Source of the DNA: Cardiobacteriaceae bacterium
GTDB lineage: Bacteria; Pseudomonadota; Gammaproteobacteria; Cardiobacteriales; Cardiobacteriaceae
Direction: 5' to 3'
Assembly (NCBI GenBank): GCA_030529365.1
Contig: JAUMXB010000013.1
Location: 1-64,000, forward strand
DNA length: 64,000 nt
This document shows, one piece after another, positions 7,742-17,207 of the stretch. A model generated the notes under the pieces. It did no database searches. It had not been told where the DNA came from and saw nothing but the letters and a program-made list of their open reading frames with translations. The translations under genes and the position numbers were made by a program. The first letter of the stretch is position 1, and each line of letters opens with the position of its first letter.

Positions 7742-8335
7742 TCAGGCCAACCCCCTGCGTACCCGCTGCCAACAAGTCATGACCAGAAGCACGACGAGTA
7801 TCCACATCACGACGGCGAACCACGCCGGCAACGGTGCGAAAAGCGCGTGGCACAAGGCGAGCACTCCCATCGCAAAGGCACGGTCGCTTTTGCCCAGCGG
7901 ACCATCGTAGCGGCGGCCATTGCCATACACTTGCCCGAGCGCGCCGCACATTTCCGAAAGCGTCGCGAAAAAAATGAAAAGCCCGGCGGCAAGCGGCGAA
8001 AAAGGTGCGACAAAGGCAAAGGGCAGATAGAGCGCGGCATCCGCCACCACATCGGTGATTTCATTGAGATAGCCGCCGAGGCGCGATTGCTGGCCGAATT
8101 CGCGCGCGAGCATGCCGTTCATCGCATTCAACGCCATGCGCACGAACATCCACAGCGGCAGCATAATGAAAAGCCATGATTTTGCGGCAAGAACTGTGAG
8201 CAACACGCCAAGCGCCACGGACACGGCACAGGCAAACAACGTCACCTGATTGGCGGTGATGCCGCGCGCGTGCAGCTTGCGCACCGTGGGGCGCAGCAAG
8301 TTCTGGAAGCGGGGTTTGAAATCATAGATGCTCAT
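7742..8335 (-). CDS. CDP-alcohol phosphatidyltransferase-like membrane protein (YnbA-like)
   Basis: 197 residues, polytopic. The region RMALNAMNGMLAREFGQQSRLGGYLNEITDVVADAALYLPF aligns with the CDP-alcohol phosphatidyltransferase motif D-x2-D-G-x2-A-R-x8-G-x3-D-x3-D. The first two acidic positions are Asn here (N..NG) and the third is Asn as well, leaving only the last Asp. My recollection of E. coli YnbA is NALDGMLAR, with one motif Asp retained. If the Asn substitutions are real, classical two-metal catalysis is doubtful. Family members make phospholipid headgroup transfers at the inner membrane. A GAGAGCAAG ribosome site precedes the ATG. Confidence 0.75.
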   Translation of the reverse strand: MSIYDFKPRFQNLLRPTVRKLHARGITANQVTLFACAVSVALGVLLTVLAAKSWLFIMLPLWMFVRMALNAMNGMLAREFGQQSRLGGYLNEITDVVADAALYLPFAFVAPFSPLAAGLFIFFATLSEMCGALGQVYGNGRRYDGPLGKSDRAFAMGVLALCHALFAPLPAWFAVVMWILVVLLVMTCWQRVRRGLA

Positions 8336-8343
8336 CTTGCTCT

Positions 8344-8400
8344 CAAAAATATCGGTTTTTTGCCAGCATGAAGCGCTTGTCGCGATAAAAAACGTCTATA
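8344..8400. repeat. AAGCGCTT palindromic element, single degenerate copy (L3)
   Basis: One core at 8371-8378 with degenerate arms (atcggttttttgccagcatg / tcgcgataaaaaac). It lies between the DUF2238 gene and the CDP-alcohol phosphotransferase-like gene. Confidence 0.65.
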
Positions 8401-8403
8401 ACA

Positions 8404-9045
8404 TCAGGAAACATAATCCATCTTCCGGTCAGGCCGCACCACGAGATAGATGGCGAGCGCGGTGAGCGCGCCCAGCGTATCGGCGAGAATATCCTTCTGC
8501 GCATCCCAGATGTCGCCCTGCGAGCCGAGAAATTCGATGCCGGCGTCGCCCCCTTCGATCACCGCATATTGCCATTCGATGATTTCGTAAGCGCCAGCCA
8601 CGCTCATGATGAAAAAGAGCGCAAAGAAAAAGGCGAGCTTCGGGCCGCAGAGCTTGCGGCGCAACAGCCATTCCATCATCGGATAGCTGTAGAAGCCGAT
8701 GATGTAGTGGGCGAGGCGGTCGTAATGGTTGCGGTCCTCGCCGAGGATGGGCGTGAGCAGGCGGTTGCCCCATTCGAAAGGCACGTTGGCGAAAGTGTAG
8801 TGCGCGCCGACGAGGTGCATGAGTAGCCACAGGCTCATCAGAAAATAGGCGAGATTGCTGAAACGGAAGCGCGGATAGGTGATGACGAGCGCGGCAAAGA
8901 CGGCAAAAATCGGAATGACTTCCGCCCACCACACGGCGCGATCGAAAGGCGCGATGCCCGACCAGACGGCCACGGCAGCGATGAAGACGGCCAGCGCGGC
9001 AGGAAAGGCATGGGATTCACGATGATTCATAAAGCCAGCGTCCAT
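8404..9045 (-). CDS. DUF2238 (YjdF-like) membrane protein
   Basis: 213 residues with about six membrane helices. Diagnostic parts are MHLVGAHYTFANVPF, DRNHYDRLAHYIIGFYSYP, EIIEWQ and SQGDIWDAQKDILADTLGAL. His, Asp and Glu residues lie within helices, as in DUF2238/YjdF inner-membrane proteins. The family function is unknown; the conserved polar residues in the membrane suggest metal or lipid chemistry. The start is uncertain between the first ATG and an ATG five codons later. Confidence 0.8.
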   Translation of the reverse strand: MDAGFMNHRESHAFPAALAVFIAAVAVWSGIAPFDRAVWWAEVIPIFAVFAALVITYPRFRFSNLAYFLMSLWLLMHLVGAHYTFANVPFEWGNRLLTPILGEDRNHYDRLAHYIIGFYSYPMMEWLLRRKLCGPKLAFFFALFFIMSVAGAYEIIEWQYAVIEGGDAGIEFLGSQGDIWDAQKDILADTLGALTALAIYLVVRPDRKMDYVS

Positions 9046-9184
9046 GGAAAATATTCGCGGCTTTTTATCACGTCCGCACCGGCAAGGGGGATTTTTTTCC
9101 GTCCGCGCAGATTGGGCATACTCGCCGTTGCGCAGCGATTGCGGGATTTCGCCTGCTGCGTCCCGTAAAACCAGGAAGCGCTTC

Positions 9185-9370
9185 TAGAGCATTTTTGATT
9201 CATCTAATAGCAGGATTTGCTGAGGAAAGGATGTGGAAAGCTTTGTTTCTGCCCTCACCCCAACCCCAATCTCGCTTCGCGAGCTCTGACGAGTCCCACG
9301 GGATTCGAAGAACTCGCGAAGCGAGATTGGGGCTTTGAATTCTGTTCACATTTGAGTCAAAAACGCTCTA
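9185..9370 (+). mobile_element. MITE-like element, copy 1 (182 bp plus TA on both sides)
   Basis: The element starts GAGCATTTTTGATTCA and ends with the near inverse TGAGTCAAAAACGCTC, flanked by TA on both sides, as for IS630/Tc1-type insertion. Internally it has a long stem (ccaatctcgcttcgcgag / ctcgcgaagcgagattgg). There is no coding capacity. A second copy in the opposite orientation lies at 54998-55176. Confidence 0.75.
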
Positions 9371-9612
9371 GTACCCGCAGGGCAAATCCTATCGGCATCG
9401 CTTTGCGAAGCCGCAGGTCGATATTGGTTTGCTGTCGGCTATCCATGGCCGGGCACTCACAAAAATCGCTGCGCGACGGTGGGTTCCGCTTCCCATAAAA
9501 ATGCGTTCGCATTTTTATGGGTACCCGGACAACATCCACCCTACGGAAAATGTGCGTCGTAGCTGGCAAACCTATCCCGTGCGGCGGCTCAGCTGAAGCC
9601 CACTTTTTATTC

Positions 9613-9690
9613 ATAAAAATTGCAAATATGGTTATTTTTTACCACAAATAAGCGCTTATTGTGGTAAAAATGATGATACATTGCTTCAAT
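9613..9690. repeat. AAGCGCTT palindromic element, single copy (L5)
   Basis: Single core at 9650-9657 inside a nearly perfect inverted repeat: ttttttaccacaaataagcg against cgcttattgtggtaaaaa, differing by one base. Left edge tgcaaatatggtta. It sits immediately 3' of truD. Confidence 0.85.
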
Positions 9691-9698
9691 ATACGTTT

Positions 9699-10700
9699 TT
9701 ATGCCGTTTCGCCGCTTGCACTGGCGGGGCGGCTGGCGTCTTGCACGGCAAAGAGCGCGTCGAGCAGGGTGGTGGCAAAGGCGCCGGCGGGGAGGATGAA
9801 GTCGAGGACAAGGGTGGCGTCGTCCTGCCATTGCCATTGCACGTCGCGGGCGCGCAGCCACATGGGGCGCCAGTCACTTTCGGCATGCGCCTGCAAATAG
9901 GCGAGCATCGCCGCTTCTTCGGCGAGAATGGGGGCGCGGATGGCACCGGCTTCGCCAGCGAGCGGCACTTCGCCTTTGCCTGCGAGCCAGCCGCCGGGGG
10001 CGATGTCGCCGCTTTGTGCGCGAGCGCGCAGGGCATCATCCACGGCTTCGACGGCAAAATGGCTGTGGCTGCCGGCAAGCATGGCGCGATCGCCGGAGAG
10101 GATTTCACGGGCACGCTCGCCGCGCACTTCAAGTTCGCAGTTGAAAAGCCAGGCGCGCAGCACGGAGAGCACACGGCCGCGTTCGTCATGCTTTTTCGGC
10201 AGGACGCCGCGCGCGACCCATTCGCGCGCCCAGGCGAGGTTGTCGCGGCCGAAGCGCTGCACGCCGAAGGCATTGGCAAAGCCTTGGTCGCGCAGATCGG
10301 CGAGGGCGCTGTCGATGGCGGCGCGTTCGCCCTGCACATCGCGCAAGGTGAGCACGAAGCGGTTTGCGCGGTGGGTGCCGATGCGCAACTTTTTCTGGTG
10401 GCGCTGGTATTCCAGGATGCGCCAGCCGTCGCCGCAAGACGGCAGGGCATCGCGGTATTTCCACGGCAGCGACAGCCATTGTTCGGTAACGGCGTGGCGG
10501 TCCTTCAGGCCGCTGTGGGCGATGTCGCGTTCCGGGCAGCCGCTCGCGCGGGCGATGTCCTTTTTCAGCCAGGCGGTGTTCATGGCGGTTTTTTCCACGC
10601 GCAGCCAGAGATGCTCGCCATCGCCGCTCCACGGGATGTTCATGATTTCGAAGACTTTGAAATCGGCAGGCTGGGTGCGGATGGTGGCATGGGCTTTCAT
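9699..10700 (-). CDS. truD: tRNA pseudouridine(13) synthase TruD
   Basis: 333 residues. The TruD family signature is present: GLKDRHAVTEQ with catalytic Asp67, and NAFGVQRFGRDN near residue 140. The N-terminus carries the expected PADFKVFEI segment. The enzyme isomerises U13 in tRNA-Glu. The start codon overlaps the stop of the upstream dehydrogenase gene by 4 bp (ATGA), so translation is probably coupled. The gene ends about 9 bp from a palindromic AAGCGCTT element. Confidence 0.93.
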   Translation of the reverse strand: MKAHATIRTQPADFKVFEIMNIPWSGDGEHLWLRVEKTAMNTAWLKKDIARASGCPERDIAHSGLKDRHAVTEQWLSLPWKYRDALPSCGDGWRILEYQRHQKKLRIGTHRANRFVLTLRDVQGERAAIDSALADLRDQGFANAFGVQRFGRDNLAWAREWVARGVLPKKHDERGRVLSVLRAWLFNCELEVRGERAREILSGDRAMLAGSHSHFAVEAVDDALRARAQSGDIAPGGWLAGKGEVPLAGEAGAIRAPILAEEAAMLAYLQAHAESDWRPMWLRARDVQWQWQDDATLVLDFILPAGAFATTLLDALFAVQDASRPASASGETA

Positions 10701-12844
10701 GGGGCGTTTCCGGCAAGCTGGTTCAGGAAAAGTTCGCGTTCGCGCGCGAGCGTCATGCTGAGCGAGAGCATGGGGGTGGCGCTGTCGGCGGCAAAGAGGG
10801 TGAGCATGCGCCGGTAGAGTTCGGGATCGCGCAGGGTATCGGCGCGCGCGGCCAGAAGGGAGAGCGCTTCTGCCGACAAGGCGGGCTGCGGCACGCGGTA
10901 GCTGCGCGGCAGCCGGGCGTTCAGCCAGGAATGGGCGAGGTCGCTGGTCATTTGCGGCAACACGGCGCGGTTCATGACGAACATGTCCTGGGCGCGGGCG
11001 AGGCCGAGTTCGCGCATGCGGTGCACGCCGATGCCGCCCTGCTTGTTGATGAGGTGGGCGAGCACGGCATGGATTTGCTCGAGGTGCACGGTGAGGGTGA
11101 GGGAAGGCAGGCGGCGCAGCCATTCAAAGGCGATAGCGCCGAACGGCAGCAGGCCTTGCGCAGGCGCGGCAAGATGGCAACGCAGGTCCATGTCGCTGAT
11201 GATGCGGTCGGCCTGCATGAGGATGGCGCAGCCGCTGTCGTGCACATCGCCGGTTATCGAGGCGAGCACGGGGCGGGGCAGCATGCGCAGTTCCATGAGC
11301 AGGCGGCTGAGGGCGGCACTTTCTTCGGCCACCTCTTGCGGCGCGCTGTGGTGCAGTTGCCGCCAGTCGTGAGCATGGCCGAAGGTTTCGCCGCGGTGAT
11401 AGAGGAGGAGCATGCGGTGCTCCTGCTTGGCATCGGTGCAAATGGTGGCAAGCTCGTCGAGGGTTTGCCGGTCGAGGGCAAGGCGGGTGTGCCTCGGCTG
11501 CCAGATGAGCAGGCCTTCCTGGTAACGCCAGCTGCTGCTGTTGCGCAAATCGCGCCATTGCCGGCTTTTGTCGGCAAAGGGGTTGGGCAGCTGGCGGGCG
11601 TCGCTGTCTTCGCTGTTGCGCCGCCCTTTGAGGCTTTTCAGCACGGAGGGCGGATTGCCCAGGGTTTTCAGCACTTTTTTCGGGTTGAATGCCAGCAGCA
11701 GCTGGTGCGGCTGTACCTGCCAGGCAAGGCCATGGCGCACGAGGATGTCAAGCGCTTCCGGCGGAAGGGCCAGTTCCCGGCTGACGTGGGCAAGCGCTGT
11801 CCAGATGTCGCCCAGCCAGGCGCAGACGAAGCGCGCATGTGCATGGTCGAGGCTTGCCAGCGCGGCCCAGTCGTAGGCGCGGAAGGCGGAGAGCGTCATG
11901 TCGTCCGGCGCTGCCGCATGGTATGCCGGCGCGGTTGCGTTGTCTCCGGCAAACAGGCCGCCGGCAAAGGCGCGGGCATTGCCGTGGCGCTCCGCCATGC
12001 TGGCAATCCACGGCGGCAGGGTGATTTTGTCGCCCCACAGGGCATAGTCGCTGGCTGGCGTGCGGGCGTGGATGTCACAGAAGCGCTGCCAGCCAATGCG
12101 GTCAAGCAGGCCGATCAGGCCGCCATCGTAGCGGCCGCAGACGAGCGCGGTGAGGCTTGCCACGTCTTCCAGCGGCAGCGCCAGATGGGCGGCATGGTGA
12201 AAAGCGCTGGTGACGGCGAGCACCTGAAAACGGTTGGCGGCGAAGTTGTCGCTGTCGGGCACGACGACGATTTCCGCACCGAGCAGGTCGCGAAAAAAGC
12301 CCTGCACACGCTCTTGCGTGCGCGGCTCGGTGCGCGAGGCGGGAATGAGTTCGATGGCACGCTGGAAGCGCGGCGGGCGGAAAAAGTGGGCGCCGAGGAA
12401 ACGCGGCCGACAACCGGCAGGCAGGCATTGGGCAATGGCTTCCACTGACAGCCCGCCGCTGATGGAGAGGATGACGGCATCGCGTTGCAGGCCGGGGGCT
12501 ATGCGGCTCAGGATACCCTGCTTGACGGCCAGGTCGTCGCCCGCGCATTCAATGACGAGATCGTGCTCGGCCAGCATCGACCAGTGATCGCGATAATTGC
12601 GCGCATCCATGAGCGATGCCGCTTCCTGTCCGGCAAACGGCAGGGGGCGCATTTGCAGCAGCGCGGTTATCGCGGCCTGCGCGCGGGCATTGGGCGCGTC
12701 GGCGCCGGCCCTGTCGTACAGGCGCACACGCACGCCGGCATCGGCAAAACGCGCGGCAATCAGCGCGCCCATCGGCGTCGCGCCGAGAATGGCGGGGCGC
12801 TGAAAGGTAAATGCCTGGGTGCTTGCCGCTTCGGGTCGGTTCAT
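10697..12844 (-). CDS. 3-hydroxyacyl-CoA dehydrogenase / enoyl-CoA hydratase-like fusion
   Basis: 715 residues. The N-terminal half is an NAD-binding hydroxyacyl-CoA dehydrogenase: ILGATPMGALIA (about 19-30) as the dinucleotide fold, IECAGDDLAVKQ as the family IE-block, a GAHFFRPP segment with the catalytic His near 150, and NRF near 205. The C-terminal third looks like a crotonase fold (LLLYHRGETFG; PVLASITGDVHDSGCAILMQADRII) but lacks the usual GGG oxyanion-loop pattern and obvious Glu pairs. Hydratase activity is therefore uncertain. The order (dehydrogenase first) is like B. subtilis FadN rather than E. coli FadB. It overlaps truD by 4 bp. A GAGGAAA ribosome site precedes the ATG. Confidence 0.8.
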   Translation of the reverse strand: MNRPEAASTQAFTFQRPAILGATPMGALIAARFADAGVRVRLYDRAGADAPNARAQAAITALLQMRPLPFAGQEAASLMDARNYRDHWSMLAEHDLVIECAGDDLAVKQGILSRIAPGLQRDAVILSISGGLSVEAIAQCLPAGCRPRFLGAHFFRPPRFQRAIELIPASRTEPRTQERVQGFFRDLLGAEIVVVPDSDNFAANRFQVLAVTSAFHHAAHLALPLEDVASLTALVCGRYDGGLIGLLDRIGWQRFCDIHARTPASDYALWGDKITLPPWIASMAERHGNARAFAGGLFAGDNATAPAYHAAAPDDMTLSAFRAYDWAALASLDHAHARFVCAWLGDIWTALAHVSRELALPPEALDILVRHGLAWQVQPHQLLLAFNPKKVLKTLGNPPSVLKSLKGRRNSEDSDARQLPNPFADKSRQWRDLRNSSSWRYQEGLLIWQPRHTRLALDRQTLDELATICTDAKQEHRMLLLYHRGETFGHAHDWRQLHHSAPQEVAEESAALSRLLMELRMLPRPVLASITGDVHDSGCAILMQADRIISDMDLRCHLAAPAQGLLPFGAIAFEWLRRLPSLTLTVHLEQIHAVLAHLINKQGGIGVHRMRELGLARAQDMFVMNRAVLPQMTSDLAHSWLNARLPRSYRVPQPALSAEALSLLAARADTLRDPELYRRMLTLFAADSATPMLSLSMTLARERELFLNQLAGNAP

Positions 12845-12933
12845 GTCTTTCCTCGTTCCTGTCCGGCAAGGGATATTGCCGGGCCGGTGTACGCGAGGTT
12901 TGCAGACATGTTTTTCATGATTCCGTCAAAATT

Positions 12934-13016
12934 GAGAAAATTTACCACTATTAAGCGCTTTCTGTGATAAAAAATCACTATCTTAAGCGCTTACTATAGT
13001 AGATTTTTATCATCTT
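12934..13016. repeat. AAGCGCTT palindromic element, paired copy (L6)
   Basis: Cores at 12953-12960 and 12985-12992 are 32 bp apart. The right arm overlaps the stop codon of proS. Confidence 0.85.
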
Positions 13017-14734
13017 TTACCGGACTTACTGGCCGCCACGAGGAATTCCGGCAGGCTGGCAAGCGCCATGCGCTGCGCTTCCGCGCCACGGCGGTGCTTG
13101 TATTCGGCTTCACCGTTTTCCAGCGTCTTGTCGGAGATAACGACGCGGTGCGGAATGCCGATCAAGTCCATGTCGGCAAACATGAAGCCGGGGCGCTTGC
13201 CACGGTCATCCAGAGCCACGTTCACGCCCTGCGCCAGCAGCGCCTGATAGAGCTTTTCGCTTTCCTCGCGCACGGCATCGGATTTCTGCGCGTTCACCGG
13301 CAGGATGACGACGGTAAACGGCGCCAGCCCTTCCGGCCAGATGATGCCGTTGTCGTCATGGTTCTGCTCGATCGCGGCCGCGACAATGCGCGTCACGCCA
13401 ATGCCGTAGCAGCCCATCAGCGGAATGGCGGAGCCGCCGCCTTCGAGCGGCACCTTGAGGTTCATCGCTTTCGAGTATTTGTCGCCGAGCTGGAAGATGT
13501 GCCCCACCTCGATACCGCGACGGATGGACAGCGTGCCCTGCCCGTCGGGTGCGCGATCGCCGGCCACCACATTGCGCAGATCGGCAACGCGGCCCGGTTT
13601 GGCATCGCGTTCCCAGTTGACGTTGATGTAGTGGTAGCCGTCTTCATTGGCGCCAACGGCAAAATCGGCAGCCAGCGCCGCGTGGTGATCGATCACGACG
13701 ACCACGTCCTCGGGCAGGCCCACCACGCCCAGCGAACCGAATCCGGCACCCGCTTTCGCCTTCACCGCCTTTTCGTCGGCCAGCGTCAGCGGCGCTGCCA
13801 CTTCTGGCAAATGCTCGGCCTTCACCTTGTTCAGCTCATGATCGCCGCGCAATACCAGGGCAACCACGGTATCGTCCACGCCGTTGACAAAGAGCGTTTT
13901 CAGGGTGCGCTCCACGGGAATGCCGTGCTTTTCCACCAGTTCGGCAATGGTCTTCACGCCTGGCGTGGCAATCTTTTCCATCGCGGCACCAGGAGCAGGG
14001 CGCGTGCCTTCCGGCAGCGCGGCCACGGCTTTTTCCATGTTCGCCGCATATTGCCCGTCGGAAGAAAAGACGATGTCGTCTTCGCCGGTATCGGCCAGCA
14101 CGTGGAATTCGTGCGAGCCGGTGCCGCCGATGGCGCCGTTGTCGGCAAGCACCGGGCGGTAATCCAGCCCGAGGCGCTCGAAAATGCGGCAATAGGCATC
14201 GAACATCGCCTGATAGGTTTCCTGCAAGCTCGCTTCATCAAGGTGGAAGGAATAGGCATCCTTCATCAGGAATTCGCGGCCGCGCATCACCCCGAAACGC
14301 GGACGGATTTCATCGCGGAACTTGTTCTGGATCTGAAAGAGATTAACCGGCAGCTGCTTGTAGGAACTCAAATCACGGCGCACCAGATCGGTGATCACTT
14401 CCTCATGCGTCGGCCCCAGGCAGTAATCGCGCTGGTGCCTGTCCTTGATGCGCAAAAGCTCCGGGCCATATTCTTCCCAGCGCCCCGATTCCTGCCACAG
14501 CTCCGCCGGCAGCACGCCGGGCATCACCATTTCCAGCGCGCCGGCGCGCACCATTTCCTCGCGCACCACATTCTCGACCTGCTTCAGCACGCGCAAGCCC
14601 AGCGGCATCCACGAATAGATGCCGGTGGCGGTCTGGCGGATCATGCCGGCACGCAGCATGAGCTGATGGCTGATGACTTCGGCTTCTGCCGGAGTTTCTT
14701 TCTGGGTAGTTAACCAAAACTGGGAAAGTCGCAT
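13010..14734 (-). CDS. proS: prolyl-tRNA synthetase
   Basis: 574 residues, the usual length of the bacterial-type ProRS with an inserted editing domain. The N-terminus [34 protein letters not shown] is characteristic. Class II motif 2 ([17 protein letters not shown]) and motif 3 ([17 protein letters not shown]) are present. The YbaK-like editing insert lies between them (about residues 220-400). It charges tRNA-Pro and deacylates mischarged Ala. The stop codon lies within the edge of a palindromic element. It follows the DUF4124-like gene by 26 bp, so the two may be co-transcribed. Confidence 0.96.
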   Translation of the reverse strand: MRLSQFWLTTQKETPAEAEVISHQLMLRAGMIRQTATGIYSWMPLGLRVLKQVENVVREEMVRAGALEMVMPGVLPAELWQESGRWEEYGPELLRIKDRHQRDYCLGPTHEEVITDLVRRDLSSYKQLPVNLFQIQNKFRDEIRPRFGVMRGREFLMKDAYSFHLDEASLQETYQAMFDAYCRIFERLGLDYRPVLADNGAIGGTGSHEFHVLADTGEDDIVFSSDGQYAANMEKAVAALPEGTRPAPGAAMEKIATPGVKTIAELVEKHGIPVERTLKTLFVNGVDDTVVALVLRGDHELNKVKAEHLPEVAAPLTLADEKAVKAKAGAGFGSLGVVGLPEDVVVVIDHHAALAADFAVGANEDGYHYINVNWERDAKPGRVADLRNVVAGDRAPDGQGTLSIRRGIEVGHIFQLGDKYSKAMNLKVPLEGGGSAIPLMGCYGIGVTRIVAAAIEQNHDDNGIIWPEGLAPFTVVILPVNAQKSDAVREESEKLYQALLAQGVNVALDDRGKRPGFMFADMDLIGIPHRVVISDKTLENGEAEYKHRRGAEAQRMALASLPEFLVAASKSGKR

Positions 14735-14760
14735 AAATCTATCTGAAAAACAATGAAAAA

Positions 14761-15267
14761 TTACTGAGGGCTACAGAACTGGTCGATGCTCTGCTGCGCC
14801 TGGGTCTTGCGGTTCATGATTGCCGTGCTGTCCAGCGGCACCAGATTGCCGGCGCTATCTTCCTCGTAAATGGTTTTTTTGGTGTTCATCACCTCGAGGT
14901 CTCTCAGCGCGGTTTCGCAACGCTGTTCGCGGGTAATCGTGCCCGGCGTCATTTCTGCCGGTTTTTCCGCAGCCTGGGCGGTTTGTTGCACGCCCTGTGC
15001 AGCAGGCGCTTCCGCCTCGCCACCAGCCGGACGCATCGGCTTCAGCACATAGAAGGACTCCATGTCCGGACGCTCGTTGATCACCAACCCGTGCTCGTTG
15101 AGCTTGACGTAATTCTGCACGCCATGCGGCGGCACTTTCGCATAATGCGCGCGGCCATTCTGATACCACTTGTAAATCACGAACTGCTCTTCGCCGCTTT
15201 TCACTTGCGCCTGCGCCAGCGAAACGCATCCCATGGCAACCATTCCCAAAACGACTATTCTTTTCAT
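14761..15267 (-). CDS. exported DUF4124-like protein
   Basis: 168 residues. The signal peptide [21 protein letters not shown] has an A-Q-A cleavage site. After it, [23 protein letters not shown] resembles the DUF4124 pattern (YKW-x-x-x-G-x-x-HY-x-x-x-PP). The rest contains an Ala/Gln/Glu-rich linker (about 92-120) and a terminal segment with two Cys (QRCETAL; DQFCSPQ) that could form a disulfide. The role is unknown, probably periplasmic. An AAAGGA ribosome site precedes the ATG, which was preferred to the longer frame. It lies 26 bp upstream of proS. Confidence 0.7.
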   Translation of the reverse strand: MKRIVVLGMVAMGCVSLAQAQVKSGEEQFVIYKWYQNGRAHYAKVPPHGVQNYVKLNEHGLVINERPDMESFYVLKPMRPAGGEAEAPAAQGVQQTAQAAEKPAEMTPGTITREQRCETALRDLEVMNTKKTIYEEDSAGNLVPLDSTAIMNRKTQAQQSIDQFCSPQ

Positions 15268-15520
15268 GGCTAGAATCCTTTCAAAAAAACCCTTGGACAT
15301 TCTACATGTTGCGCCCGGTTGGCGTCTGCGCATCCCTTGCGGAAACGTGCGCCTGACCGGCATGCCTGCTGCCCGGCAGGGCAGAACACCGCTTTCACAA
15401 AAGCAGTCATGCAGAAGTATAACGGCATCCCTTGGATGACTTCAAAAAATTTCTGTACTTTTGTACAGATTTGCCGCTGCTCCCTGATATTTTGGCGTCC
15501 GCAGCACGGCGGGCATCTGC

Positions 15521-15526
15521 TATACT
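15521..15526 (+). promoter_or_regulatory. probable -10 box of mdh
   Basis: TATACT lies 40 bp before the chosen mdh start codon. No convincing -35 hexamer is seen at 16-18 bp, so this may be an extended or activator-dependent promoter. Confidence 0.45.
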
Positions 15527-15565
15527 CCGCCTTCTGTCTTATTCGTAATTATGGAGAAAAACCCG

Positions 15566-16546
15566 ATGAAAGCACCCGTTCGCGTAACCATCACCGGCGC
15601 CGCCGGCAATATCGGCTATGCCATGGCCTTCCGCATTGCCGCTGGCGACATGCTCGGCCCTGACCAGCCCGTCATCCTGCAATTGCTGGAAATCACCCCG
15701 GCGCTCGGCGCGCTCGAAGGCGTCGTCATGGAATTGAAAGACTGCGCCTTCCCGCTCCTCAAAGACATCATCGCCACTGACGACCTCGCCACCGCCTTCA
15801 AGGATACCGATTATGCCCTGCTCGTTGGCGCCCGTCCGCGCGGCCCCGGCATGGAGCGCAAGGATCTCCTCGAAGCGAACGGCGCCATCTTCGGCCCGCA
15901 AGGCAAAGCGCTCAATGACCACGCCTCGCGCAACGTCAAAGTGCTCGTCGTCGGCAACCCCGCGAACACCAACGCCCTCATCGCCCAGGCCAGCGCCCCC
16001 GATCTCGACCCGCGCAACTTCACCGCGATGACCCGCCTCGACCACAACCGGGCGCTGTCGCAGCTCGCCGACAAGACCGGCAGCCACACCACCGCCATCC
16101 GCAAGATGACCATCTGGGGCAACCACTCCTCCACCCAATACCCGGACATCAGCAACGCCACCGTTGACGGCAAGGCCGCCGCCGGTTTGGTTGATGAGGC
16201 TTGGTATAAAGACACCTTCATCCCCGACGTCCAGCAACGCGGCGCCGCCATCATCAAGGCACGCGGCGCATCTTCCGCTGCTTCTGCCGCCTCTGCTGCC
16301 ATTGACCACATGCGCAGCTGGGCGCTCGGCACCGACGGCGACGACTGGGTCAGCATGGCAGTCCCCTCCGACGGCTCCTACGGCATCGCCCCCGGCATCA
16401 TCTACTCCTACCCCTGCCGCTGCAAAAACGGCAGCTACGAAATCGTGCAGGGCCTGGAAGTCAGCGCCTTCAGCCGCGAGAAAATGGACGCCACCGACCG
16501 CGAACTGCGCGAAGAACGCGCCGCCGTCGAGCATCTGCTGAAATAA
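15566..16546 (+). CDS. mdh: malate dehydrogenase
   Basis: 326 residues. NAD-binding GAAGNIG is at 11-17, followed by the LLEI-type end of the second strand. The active-site loop carries [14 protein letters not shown], with two Arg for malate binding, then [20 protein letters not shown] (substrate Arg and Asp) and the catalytic His in [11 protein letters not shown]. This is the type-2 cytosolic-like malate dehydrogenase group. It interconverts malate and oxaloacetate in the TCA cycle. The ATG at 15566 was preferred because GGAG lies 9 bp before it; the ATG at 15551 overlaps that ribosome site. A clean terminator follows. Confidence 0.95.
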   Translation: MKAPVRVTITGAAGNIGYAMAFRIAAGDMLGPDQPVILQLLEITPALGALEGVVMELKDCAFPLLKDIIATDDLATAFKDTDYALLVGARPRGPGMERKDLLEANGAIFGPQGKALNDHASRNVKVLVVGNPANTNALIAQASAPDLDPRNFTAMTRLDHNRALSQLADKTGSHTTAIRKMTIWGNHSSTQYPDISNATVDGKAAAGLVDEAWYKDTFIPDVQQRGAAIIKARGASSAASAASAAIDHMRSWALGTDGDDWVSMAVPSDGSYGIAPGIIYSYPCRCKNGSYEIVQGLEVSAFSREKMDATDRELREERAAVEHLLK

Positions 16547-16560
16547 GCCCCCAATAAAAA

Positions 16561-16590
16561 GAGACCTTGCCTGCAAGGTCTCTTTTTTTA
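16561..16590 (+). terminator. intrinsic terminator of mdh
   Basis: A 10-bp perfect stem (gagaccttgc / gcaaggtctc) with a 2-nt gap is followed by eight T residues, 14 bp after the mdh stop codon. Confidence 0.92.
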
Positions 16591-16591
16591 C

Positions 16592-16662
16592 AAAAATATC
16601 AAAAATAATTATTTTTTACCATCATAAAGCGCTTATCATGCAAAAAATTCTCACACAAAGCA
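16592..16662. repeat. AAGCGCTT palindromic element (L7), at the 5' end of the GNAT gene
   Basis: Intact core at 16627-16634; a degenerate second core (acaaagca) lies at the usual 31-bp offset. The inter-core sequence atcatgcaaaaaattctcaca matches that of L12 apart from one base. Confidence 0.75.
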
Positions 16663-17142
16663 CAACTCCTCGCCCTGCAACAGGCATTTGACGCCCGCGG
16701 CATCATCCTCGCCGCTGGTGCCATCAACCGCTTCCCCGACTACGAAAGCTGGCTCGCCTTCTGTCAGGCGCCCGCTGGCAGCCTTCGCCCGGACGGCTAC
16801 CGCAAAGTGGCAGATTCCACCTTCATCGCCTGGGACGACAGCGCACAACGCCTGCGCGGCATCATCCAAATCCGCCACACCCTCAACGACTTCCTGCGCG
16901 AATACGGCGGCCACATCGGCTACTCCGTCCACCCCGACGACTGGGGCAAAGGCCATGCCACCCACATGCTCGCCCTCGCCCTGCAACACTGCGACACCCT
17001 CGGCATCCGCGACATCCTCATCACCTGCGACCCCGACAACATCGCCTCCGCCCGCGTCATCGAAAAAAACGGCGGCATCTACGACAAAACCGTCACCGTC
17101 GCCGGCCGCCCGGTCAAACACTACTGGATCACCCGCCCCTAA
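16645..17142 (+). CDS. GNAT-family N-acetyltransferase, 5' end abnormal
   Basis: The open frame encodes a GNAT protein of about 165 residues: QQAFDARGIILAAGAINRFPDYESWLAF..., GGHIGYSVHPDDWGKGHATHMLALAL (acetyl-CoA-binding motif A) and DNIASARVIEKNGG (motif B). It lacks the usual first strand and helix. No ATG, GTG or TTG lies in frame before GTG 16804, which would remove a third of the domain; only CTG 16672 is available. The ATG at 16638 belongs to the palindromic element and is out of frame by one base. The gene probably lost its 5' end to the element, or a one-base error joins that ATG to the frame. The substrate is unknown. Confidence 0.6.
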   Translation, partial: KFSHKAQLLALQQAFDARGIILAAGAINRFPDYESWLAFCQAPAGSLRPDGYRKVADSTFIAWDDSAQRLRGIIQIRHTLNDFLREYGGHIGYSVHPDDWGKGHATHMLALALQHCDTLGIRDILITCDPDNIASARVIEKNGGIYDKTVTVAGRPVKHYWITRP

Positions 17143-17207
17143 CGGCCTATGCCATTTTTCCCGCCAAGCGGCTATATTGCCCACCCGCAAACCTTTTGGA
17201 GAACCCC

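Larger units (their letters stand above)
9046..9698. other. intergenic region built from repeats
   Basis: About 650 bp with no credible gene. It contains the TA-flanked MITE (9185-9370), a near-perfect hairpin around 9494-9522 (cccataaaaatgcg / cgcatttttatggg), fragments of GTAG/GGTGGG REP-like repeats, and an AAGCGCTT element at its right end. Short frames here are translations of these repeats. Confidence 0.65.
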
